NCBI GenBank assembly: GCA_002369525.1 | Contig: DFFN01000049.1 | Location: forward strand, 1-5,419 | DNA: 5,419 nucleotides | Origin: Lachnoclostridium sp. UBA3775 | Lineage (GTDB): Bacteria; Bacillota; Clostridia; Lachnospirales; Lachnospiraceae | Reading direction: 5' to 3' | Part shown: one piece after another, positions 1-5,419 of the stretch | How positions within the stretch are numbered: position 1 is the first letter of the stretch | Layout: each line of letters begins with the position of its first letter | Translations under genes and position numbers: made by a program | Notes under the pieces: generated by a model | The model's input: the letters and a program-made list of their open reading frames with translations, nothing else | Database searches by the model: none | Told to the model about the DNA's origin: nothing

Positions 1-2
1 GT

Positions 3-2294
3 AAATATCATCCGCACGGCGATTCTTCAATCTATGGCGCACTTGTGAATCTTGCTCAGGAATGGTCCACAAGATATCCTCTTGTTGACGGACACGGCAA
101 CTTCGGTTCGGTCGACGGCGACGGCGCGGCTGCAATGCGTTACACCGAGGCAAGGCTTTCAAAGATTTCCATGGAAATGCTTGCCGATATCAACAAGGAT
201 ACCGTTGATTTCGTACCGAACTTCGATGAAACCGAAAAAGAACCTGTTGTGCTTCCTTCAAGAATACCGAATCTTCTTGTAAACGGAACATCCGGCATCG
301 CAGTCGGAATGGCAACCAACATTCCTCCCCATAATCTCGGAGAGGTAGTAAAGGCAGTAGTTAAGATTATCAACAACAAGCTTATCGATGCCGAAACCAC
401 GATAGACGAGGTCATGTCGATAGTAAAAGGTCCCGATTTTCCTACAGGAGCACAGATACTCGGTACCCGTGGAATAGAAGAAGCCTACAGAACCGGACGC
501 GGAAAGATAAGGATCCGCGCCGTGGCAGATATAGAGGCAATGGCAAACGGCAAGAACAGGATAGTTGTTACCGAGCTTCCCTATGCCGTAAACAAGGCAA
601 AGCTTCTCGAAAAGATTGCCGAAATGGTAAGGGAAAAGAGAATAGACGGAATCACGGATCTCCGTGACGAGTCAAACCGCGAAGGCATGAGAATGGTGAT
701 AGAGCTTCGCCGCGATGCAAATCCCCAGGTAGTTCTCAACCACCTCTATAAGCATACCCAGCTTCAGGATACCTTCGGCGTGATCATGCTTGCGCTTGTC
801 GGAGGCGAACCCAAGGTACTTACTCTTCTTGATATGCTTAATGTCTATCTTACCCATCAGGAAGAGGTAGTCAGAAGAAGAACCCAGTATGATCTTGCCA
901 AGGCTGAGGAAAGGGCGCATATCTTAGAGGCGCTTTTAAAGGCACTTGACTTTATCGACGAAGTGATAAAGATAATCAGAGGTTCGAAGACCACTCCTCT
1001 TGCAAAGCAGGGACTTATGGAACGCTTCGGCTTTGACGATGTTCAGGCCCAGGCGATAGTTGACATGCGTCTTCGTCAGCTTACCGGACTCGAAAAAGAG
1101 AAAATCCAGGATGAATTTGCTGAGCTTCAGAGAATGATTGCCGAATTTAAGGAAATACTCGGAAATGAGAAGAAGCTTCTTGAAGTAGTAAAAACAGAGC
1201 TTATTGCGATAAGCGACAAATACAGGGATGACAGAAGGACCGCAATCGTGTTCGACGAATCCGAAATGAGCATGGAAGACTTCGTTCCTAATGATAAGAC
1301 AGTTATTACCATGACAAGACGCGGCTACATCAAACGTATGTCACCCGACAATTTCCGCACGCAGAACCGAGGCGGCAAGGGCATCAAAGGCATGCAGACC
1401 ATTGAGGACGATGTGATCGAAAGGATGCTGACCACAACGAACCATAAGCTTCTGCTGTTCTTTACCGATAAGGGAAGGGTATATAAGCTTAAGGCCTTCA
1501 ATATCCCCGAGGCATCGCGTACATCAAGAGGAATTGCAATCGTAAACCTTCTTATGCTTCAGCCCGAGGAAAAGATTTCGGCCATCATACCGATCGACAG
1601 CCTTGATATCGACGGAAATCTTATAATGGCAACCGCAGGCGGAACAATAAAGAAAACACCTGTGCGCGAATATGCAAACATACGTAAGATCGGCATACAG
1701 GCGATCACCCTGAGGGACGACGACAGACTGATCGAAGTAAATGTTTCAAGCGGCAAGGACATAATCACTATGGCAACCGCAAACGGCCTTTCCATCACCT
1801 TTGACGAAGAGGATGTGAGAGAGACCGGAAGAAGCGCGATGGGCGTAAGAGGCATCAGGCTCACCGAGGGTGATGAGGTGATAGGCATGCAGATCGCAAA
1901 TGCCGGACCTTACTTCCTGTTCATAACCGAAAACGGAATGGGCAAACGAAGCAGAGTTGAAGACTTCAGAAGCCAGAACCGTGGCGGAAAGGGACTTATC
2001 TGCTACAAGCTGACCGAAAAAACCGGAAAGCTCGTTGCCATGAAGGCAGTGAACGAAGAAAATGACGTTATCATGATAACCAACGAGGGCATTATCGTAA
2101 GAACCGAGGTAGGAGGAATCTCCGTTATCGGAAGAAATACTTCGGGCGTTAAATGCATGAACCTCGGAGACGAAAATGTCAAAGTAGCCGGAATCGCTGT
2201 AACCGATAAGGAAGAGGAAATACCCGAGGAAGTTTCCGTGGAAGAAGCAGCACAGAATGCCGAAGGTAGCGAAAGAGAAACGGAAGATAAATAA
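3..2294 (+). CDS. gyrA: DNA gyrase subunit A, partial (5' end outside window)
   Basis: This is the A subunit of the GyrA2GyrB2 type II topoisomerase, which cuts and reseals duplex DNA and introduces negative supercoils using ATP. The reading frame is open from base 3 and gives 763 residues. The first codon aligns without gaps to about residue 76 of E. coli GyrA, so the start lies upstream; the GTG at 45 is internal. Seen in order: the HPHGDS motif of the quinolone pocket (codons 3-8); AAAMRYTEAR with the catalytic Tyr at codon 47 (bases 141-143, E. coli Y122 equivalent); GPDFPTG of the DNA-bending region; a charged coiled-coil region; and six pinwheel blades from about base 1295. The first blade has the GyrA box QNRGGKG (1362-1382), which is diagnostic of gyrase over ParC. 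A Glu-rich acidic tail ends the protein. The family length is usually about 800-880 residues, which fits. Oddities: Gly at the position of E. coli D87, and a second QNRGGKG in blade five. Confidence 0.97.
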   Translation, partial: KYHPHGDSSIYGALVNLAQEWSTRYPLVDGHGNFGSVDGDGAAAMRYTEARLSKISMEMLADINKDTVDFVPNFDETEKEPVVLPSRIPNLLVNGTSGIAVGMATNIPPHNLGEVVKAVVKIINNKLIDAETTIDEVMSIVKGPDFPTGAQILGTRGIEEAYRTGRGKIRIRAVADIEAMANGKNRIVVTELPYAVNKAKLLEKIAEMVREKRIDGITDLRDESNREGMRMVIELRRDANPQVVLNHLYKHTQLQDTFGVIMLALVGGEPKVLTLLDMLNVYLTHQEEVVRRRTQYDLAKAEERAHILEALLKALDFIDEVIKIIRGSKTTPLAKQGLMERFGFDDVQAQAIVDMRLRQLTGLEKEKIQDEFAELQRMIAEFKEILGNEKKLLEVVKTELIAISDKYRDDRRTAIVFDESEMSMEDFVPNDKTVITMTRRGYIKRMSPDNFRTQNRGGKGIKGMQTIEDDVIERMLTTTNHKLLLFFTDKGRVYKLKAFNIPEASRTSRGIAIVNLLMLQPEEKISAIIPIDSLDIDGNLIMATAGGTIKKTPVREYANIRKIGIQAITLRDDDRLIEVNVSSGKDIITMATANGLSITFDEEDVRETGRSAMGVRGIRLTEGDEVIGMQIANAGPYFLFITENGMGKRSRVEDFRSQNRGGKGLICYKLTEKTGKLVAMKAVNEENDVIMITNEGIIVRTEVGGISVIGRNTSGVKCMNLGDENVKVAGIAVTDKEEEIPEEVSVEEAAQNAEGSERETEDK
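1362..1382 (+). other. GyrA box (QNRGGKG) in pinwheel blade 1
   Basis: The heptapeptide QNRGGKG sits in the first blade of the C-terminal beta-pinwheel. In characterised gyrases this motif (QRRGGKG in E. coli) is needed for wrapping DNA and for negative supercoiling, and it is absent or degenerate in ParC. The only change from E. coli is Asn for the second residue. It is the main reason for calling this gene gyrA and not parC. Confidence 0.9.
1974..1994 (+). other. Second GyrA-box-like heptapeptide in pinwheel blade 5
   Basis: The identical heptapeptide QNRGGKG recurs 204 codons downstream, in the blade that begins with the strand FLFITENG. Both copies are preceded by a similar Phe-Arg-(Thr/Ser) lead-in. 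Because pinwheel blades are homologous, a box-like sequence at the same place in another blade is expected in some lineages. An exact match to the canonical box is still notable. Whether it wraps DNA cannot be told from sequence. Confidence 0.75.
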
Positions 2295-2312
2295 GCAGAA
2301 AGCTAAAAGACG

Positions 2313-2349
2313 AACCGGTACAGGCACAAAACCTGTACCGGTTTTTTTT
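2313..2349 (+). terminator. Intrinsic terminator of gyrA
   Basis: The arms at 2313-2324 and 2332-2343 form a perfect 12-bp stem around the 7-base loop CACAAAA. An uninterrupted run of eight T's (2342-2349) follows, then a C and more T-rich sequence. The hairpin starts 18 bases after the gyrA stop codon, so gyrA is the last gene of its transcript and the downstream gene needs its own promoter. Confidence 0.95.
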
Positions 2350-2375
2350 CTTCTTTTTATCGGTTTTTGTCAGAT

Positions 2376-2397
2376 TTTGGTGCACTTTTGATGCACT
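2376..2397 (+). repeat. Tandem 11-bp direct repeat upstream of the protease-like gene
   Basis: TTTGGTGCACT (2376-2386) is followed immediately by TTTGATGCACT (2387-2397), identical at 10 of 11 bases. The 11-base period is about one helical turn, so a DNA-binding protein could contact both copies on the same face. The repeat lies between the gyrA terminator and the start region of the next gene, at a plausible distance for an activator site or for overlapping the -35 region. A regulatory role is inference. Confidence 0.5.
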
Positions 2398-2420
2398 TTA
2401 TGTAGTATTATGTTGATAAT
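2388..2420 (+). promoter_or_regulatory. Possible weak promoter region for the protease-like gene
   Basis: A promoter is required somewhere in 2350-2447 because gyrA terminates upstream. The best hexamers I can see are TTGATG (2388-2393) as a -35-like element, and TATTAT (2406-2411) or GATAAT (2415-2420) as -10-like elements. The gaps are 12 and 21 bases, neither near the usual 17. I therefore cannot assign one sigma-A promoter. A poor -35 helped by an activator at the direct repeat, or an alternative sigma factor, would fit. Confidence 0.3.
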
Positions 2421-2425
2421 ATATT

Positions 2426-2442
2426 TCGTGAATAAATCACGA
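2426..2442 (+). promoter_or_regulatory. Inverted repeat in the leader, possible operator
   Basis: TCGTGA (2426-2431) and TCACGA (2437-2442) are perfect inverted arms separated by five bases (ATAAA). The element ends five bases before the Shine-Dalgarno sequence. A repressor bound here would sit at the likely transcription start. As RNA it could form only a short 6-bp hairpin next to the ribosome binding site. Six-base arms can occur by chance, so the function is unproven. Confidence 0.4.
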
Positions 2443-2447
2443 TAAAA

Positions 2448-2453
2448 AAGGAG
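2448..2453 (+). promoter_or_regulatory. Ribosome binding site AAGGAG fixing the start at 2462
   Basis: AAGGAG is followed by an 8-base spacer to the ATG at 2462. The frame is also open from a GTG at 2453, but that codon shares its first G with the Shine-Dalgarno core and has no site of its own. The ATG is therefore the supported start, and it shortens the protein by three residues relative to the longest reading frame. Confidence 0.85.
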
Positions 2454-2461
2454 TGAAAAAA

Positions 2462-5323
2462 ATGCCAGGCCGCAGAAAAAGATTAGATCCCAAAACCATA
2501 GATGCTACCCCTTTTGCGTTTAAAAAGGTAACTGACCCCATAACCGGAGAGTATGTGATCAAAAGGATAGTTTCGCCTCAGATCACCGACGAGATTATGT
2601 CAACGGGCAACGCCACGGTTCTTGAGAAGTTTTATAACGACAATGAAACGACGCTTACCGCTGCCGATAAAAAATATCTTAAGGCAAAGCTTTCCACGGC
2701 AAAAAAAATTGAAAAAATAAGAAAAAAGCAGTTAACCGAACTTTCCAAAGGTAATGATCCTTATTCCACCAGAATGGTGGACAATACAGAAATCAAGGTG
2801 ATCAACCAATTTAAAACTGTAATAAATCCGATTTCCTGTTCTCTCCCGGATATTAAGATGAGCCAGAAGCAGACCAGTAACAACGGGTGCTGGTCCTATG
2901 CCATGAGCCTGATGTTAAAGAGTAAGGGCATCGATCTTTCCCAGGAAGAAATCAGGGCCTTCAGACCGAATTACAAGCCTGATTCCACAGTTAAGAAGCT
3001 TAACAACATGAAGCTGCTGAATGCGGAAATGGATGATATCAATAACGTTTATGAAAATTCTGATATTATACTGGAGACACTTCCGAATCATTTTATGCAG
3101 CAGTATTCTTTCTCGCCTTTCGGAAAAGACCGGAAATATACGCACAATCAGCTTGAAGTACTGAAAAGCATGAAAGACAACTCTCCGGAGGATATGAAAA
3201 AATATATTAATGCCGATAAGAAGCTTCAGGATGATGTCAGAAAGGATTATCTGAAAAGAACCAAGAAAAAGGTTGAAGATATCATCTTTGATACCATTAT
3301 AAAAGAAAAAACACCCGTAGTAATGAATCTCGGCAATTCCCACTATGTTACAATTACCGGTTATAATAAAAACACGGGTGTGCTTAATATTGTGGATTCA
3401 CAGCAGAAAGCCGGAAAAACATCGGTTACACGTAATATCGATGAGCTGCTTGAAGAATATATTGCGCCCAAAAATGGCGTTGGCAGGTATATTAGTTTTA
3501 CTACGCTTAAAAGGATACCTGTTCCGGCTTATCAAAACAGGGCCACAGGTTTAAATGAATATATTGAAATTGGGGGGAATACAAAATTCGGAAGTATAAA
3601 AGGGAGTAAAGTCAATCCGGATTTTGCCGCAACTTACGGTCAGGTCGAAGGTAAGGCCAAAAACAATTTTGAAACCTACAATTACCGGAATGTATATCCG
3701 AGTGTGTCGAATCCGGATTTAACGGTAATGCCCGTAATAGAAGCAGGGGAAAATGAAGAGCAGGCTCAGGATGAACCGATAATGTGTACTGTTGACACTT
3801 ATTTTCCGAAGAAGGTAATTTTTAAGCAGGATGAGAAAATCAATACCCCGGAGAAGATCAAAAATATTTTTGAAGAAGAGAGAAATGAAATATATACACA
3901 GCTTGAAAATGCCCAGAATAATGTTCAGAATAATGCCGTAAATAATGCGGGCAATGATAATAATCCCGCAAATCCCGGGGAAGAAGCCGGAGATGCCGCA
4001 CCGGTTTTGTTGGAAAATCCGGCAGCCCCCGAGCTCAATAAAGCACACATTCTCGGTGAAGATGTAGCGCCCGTATTCATTCTGGATATACCTGAAGGAG
4101 GCCCGGTACAGCCGGGAAGCTTCGGAGAGTTTATCAAAACCTGCAAGAAGCAGATCAATCTGCAGAAAGATGTCAAATTTGTGGCTGTAAGCTCGCTGTA
4201 TGCCATAAATAAGTATATTGAGAAAAAACATATGGATCCGAGAACTCTCGGAACAACGCAGATGACCGCAGAGGATAAGGCTGAGCTTACCAAGGATATC
4301 AAGAAGTATAATCCTTTGATCAGTTCTTATCAGGGTGAGAAAAATGTAATAAATACAAAGGATCTGAACTGCATTGCCGTAAACGGCACAGCTGCAGAGC
4401 TTAATCACCATATCGATGAATACTGCAAACGTGTGGTTCCGACTTCTTTTCCTAGTGATACGAATGAGAAGAAGCAGCAGAGGAATGCTGCAATAAATGA
4501 AGCCCTTGCAACAATGCAAGCAACCGGCACCGGCGTAAACTACTTCGGTTCGAGAAGAAGCAGCAACACGACCAGGTATGATAATATGATAAGGGCGATA
4601 AGGACTTATCAGCAGAAAGAGGAGAAGGATCCTTTTGAAACCTTCAATCTTAAAAAGCAGTGCCTTGCATATATCAGTGACAAATATACCGTAAGGTCAT
4701 CGCCGAGCGGAAGGGAACGCTTCAACCAGACCATGAAGATTTTAAGAAATATCATGTGTCCGAGAGAGTTCAGCACCCTTGTAAATGATATAAACAAGAA
4801 GAGGGGCCTTGTGGGTCAGGCAGATCATCCTGATTATATTACTGTCACACAGTATGATGCACATCCGATAAACCCTGTTAACCGTAACACGACACAGCCC
4901 GAATCGATAGATGTTCTCGGCTTTTTAAACGGCGGCAAAATGAGCGGTCAGGATGTTGTAAACACTCTTGCCGTGCTTACGGAAGTTGATAAGGGCGAAA
5001 GAGAGATCAAGGATATAATGGGTGTACTGATCGCGGTTCATGAAATAACCAAAGGAGACCTTAGTAAAACGGTCATAGATCCCAACCAGCCCGGTATGAA
5101 GTTTGAGCAGTTCAAAAACAAGGTAAACTCCATAAAGTCCGACAGAAACCCTGCATTTGAGAAGCTTCTTAAGGATAATTTTGATGTCAGGATGGAAAAT
5201 GAAACGTTCAGAGTTTTCGATTCCCAGAAAGCGAACGGTTTCATTAACGATAGCGGTTCAAACCTTGCACAAAATTATAACCAGGCCAAAAAGCAGATGA
5301 ATGCTCACAAGAAGGCTTTGTAA
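2462..5323 (+). CDS. Large protein with papain-like cysteine peptidase domain and unknown C-terminal region
   Basis: I do not recognise this 953-residue protein as a named gene. Residues 1-100 start with a basic patch (PGRRKR) and include a Lys-rich, probably helical segment at about 64-95. Residues about 130-350 look like a papain-fold cysteine peptidase of the C39-like/AvrRpt2-like type. Gln137 precedes Cys143 by six, as in papain; SHYVTITGY supplies His294; NIVDSQ supplies Asp312, 18 residues after the His. About 150 residues separate Cys from His, suggesting an insertion rich in charged helix near 185-275. An acidic, Asn-rich, Pro-containing linker spans about 425-550. Residues about 554-953 are charged and mostly helical, with an Arg/Ser-rich segment (FGSRRSSN, 695-702) and no motif I can name. 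No signal peptide, membrane span, or cell-wall anchor is visible. It appears monocistronic. Peptidase, deamidase or transglutaminase-like chemistry are all possible for this fold. The coding call is sure; the catalytic assignment is likely but unproven. Confidence 0.93.
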   Translation: MPGRRKRLDPKTIDATPFAFKKVTDPITGEYVIKRIVSPQITDEIMSTGNATVLEKFYNDNETTLTAADKKYLKAKLSTAKKIEKIRKKQLTELSKGNDPYSTRMVDNTEIKVINQFKTVINPISCSLPDIKMSQKQTSNNGCWSYAMSLMLKSKGIDLSQEEIRAFRPNYKPDSTVKKLNNMKLLNAEMDDINNVYENSDIILETLPNHFMQQYSFSPFGKDRKYTHNQLEVLKSMKDNSPEDMKKYINADKKLQDDVRKDYLKRTKKKVEDIIFDTIIKEKTPVVMNLGNSHYVTITGYNKNTGVLNIVDSQQKAGKTSVTRNIDELLEEYIAPKNGVGRYISFTTLKRIPVPAYQNRATGLNEYIEIGGNTKFGSIKGSKVNPDFAATYGQVEGKAKNNFETYNYRNVYPSVSNPDLTVMPVIEAGENEEQAQDEPIMCTVDTYFPKKVIFKQDEKINTPEKIKNIFEEERNEIYTQLENAQNNVQNNAVNNAGNDNNPANPGEEAGDAAPVLLENPAAPELNKAHILGEDVAPVFILDIPEGGPVQPGSFGEFIKTCKKQINLQKDVKFVAVSSLYAINKYIEKKHMDPRTLGTTQMTAEDKAELTKDIKKYNPLISSYQGEKNVINTKDLNCIAVNGTAAELNHHIDEYCKRVVPTSFPSDTNEKKQQRNAAINEALATMQATGTGVNYFGSRRSSNTTRYDNMIRAIRTYQQKEEKDPFETFNLKKQCLAYISDKYTVRSSPSGRERFNQTMKILRNIMCPREFSTLVNDINKKRGLVGQADHPDYITVTQYDAHPINPVNRNTTQPESIDVLGFLNGGKMSGQDVVNTLAVLTEVDKGEREIKDIMGVLIAVHEITKGDLSKTVIDPNQPGMKFEQFKNKVNSIKSDRNPAFEKLLKDNFDVRMENETFRVFDSQKANGFINDSGSNLAQNYNQAKKQMNAHKKAL
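2870..3397 (+). other. Papain-fold catalytic core: Gln137, Cys143, His294, Asp312
   Basis: The sub-region runs from the putative oxyanion-hole Gln (codon 2870-2872) through the nucleophile Cys (2888-2890, followed by Trp as in many papain-like enzymes) and the general base His (3341-3343) to Asp (3395-3397). The order, the Gln-to-Cys spacing of six, the hydrophobic strand after the His, and the Gly-x-Leu-x-Ile-x-Asp strand match the family layout. All four expected residues are present, so the domain looks intact and not degenerate. Confidence 0.75.
3914..3949 (+). repeat. 12-base tandem repeat coding (Q/V)NN(A/V) linker units
   Basis: Three in-frame 12-base units encode QNNV, QNNA and VNNA (residues 485-496). 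CAGAATAATG is exactly repeated at 3914-3923 and 3926-3935, and the third unit is degenerate. A further Asn/Asp-rich stretch follows (residues 497-504). This is low-complexity sequence in the linker between the peptidase part and the C-terminal part. Such repeats can change length by slippage in 12-base steps without breaking the frame. Confidence 0.7.
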
Positions 5324-5343
5324 AAAATAACAATAAGAGAACG

Positions 5344-5379
5344 AAAAATAGTCTTAGGTCATCCTAAGGCTATTTTTTT
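5344..5379 (+). terminator. Intrinsic terminator of the protease-like gene
   Basis: The arms at 5344-5358 and 5363-5377 form a 15-bp stem with a single G-U wobble and the 4-base loop TCAT. The T run covers 5373-5379. The stem starts 21 bases after the stop codon. Five A's form the outer 5' arm, so the element could also work for a gene arriving on the minus strand from the right. Confidence 0.93.
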
Positions 5380-5419
5380 GTAAAAATTTTTAGTAGCTTA
5401 GTTTTCAAGGTAACTTCCA
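5380..5419. other. Short AT-rich tail with no supported feature
   Basis: These 40 bases follow the terminator and run to the window edge. I see no start codon with a ribosome binding site, no tRNA-like fold, and no clear repeat. They may be the beginning of the upstream region of the next gene. Confidence 0.6.

Noticed and set aside
45..47. GTG as start of the first gene
   Set aside because: The frame continues upstream to the window edge with conserved GyrA residues (YHPHGDS), so this is an internal valine codon.
3..2294. Topoisomerase IV subunit A (parC) as the identity of the first gene
   Set aside because: Two intact GyrA boxes and a full six-blade pinwheel favour gyrase; ParC lacks a proper box.
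1746..2327. 193-codon minus-strand open frame opposite the end of gyrA
   Set aside because: It lies wholly antisense to the highly conserved GyrA pinwheel and runs into the terminator hairpin. Its translation has no recognisable motif.
2453..2455. GTG as start of the second gene
   Set aside because: It overlaps the AAGGAG Shine-Dalgarno core, whereas the in-frame ATG at 2462 has ideal spacing.
2295..2461. Riboswitch or small RNA between the two genes
   Set aside because: Beyond the terminator and one short inverted repeat there is no extended conserved-looking structure, and the leader is too short and AT-rich for the known riboswitch classes I can recognise.
3719..4519. 266-codon minus-strand open frame opposite the protease-like gene, hydrophobic translation
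   Set aside because: The Leu/Ile/Phe/Cys-rich product is what antisense reading of Lys/Glu/Asn-rich codons gives. It overlaps the strong + strand gene fully and has no supporting site.
4504..4519. Short inverted repeat CTTGCA...TGCAAG inside the second gene
   Set aside because: A 6-base stem within coding sequence, with no T run or other context, is expected by chance.

Overview
The window holds two protein genes, both on the + strand, each closed by a strong intrinsic terminator. The sequence suggests a low-to-moderate GC Gram-positive bacterium. The Shine-Dalgarno is a textbook AAGGAG, terminators are hairpins followed by long T runs, Leu is often CTT, and Arg often AGA/AGG. The GyrA sequence has a Clostridia-like look, and Lachnospiraceae is my best guess, made from memory of similar proteins and not from a search.

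Positions 1-2294 carry most of gyrA, the DNA gyrase A subunit. It enters the window already in frame, with roughly the first 75 residues (E. coli numbering) missing upstream. The catalytic tyrosine, the quinolone-pocket region, the tower/coiled-coil region and a complete six-bladed C-terminal beta-pinwheel are all readable. The GyrA box identifies it as gyrase and not topoisomerase IV. A perfect 12-bp hairpin with eight T's follows at 2313-2349.

Positions 2350-2461 are a compact AT-rich control region for the second gene. It contains a tandem 11-bp direct repeat, an inverted repeat just ahead of the ribosome binding site, and only weak promoter hexamers.

Positions 2462-5323 encode one 953-residue protein that I cannot name. 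Its N-terminal third contains a convincing papain-fold cysteine peptidase signature: oxyanion Gln137, Cys143, His294, Asp312. An Asn-rich repetitive linker follows, then about 400 residues of soluble, charged, mostly helical sequence of unknown function. No signal peptide or membrane segment is visible. The gene ends with a second terminator at 5344-5379. The two genes look transcriptionally separate and nothing shows that they work together: gyrA is housekeeping, whereas the second gene looks like accessory, effector-like cargo placed beside it. The last 40 bases hold nothing I can support.
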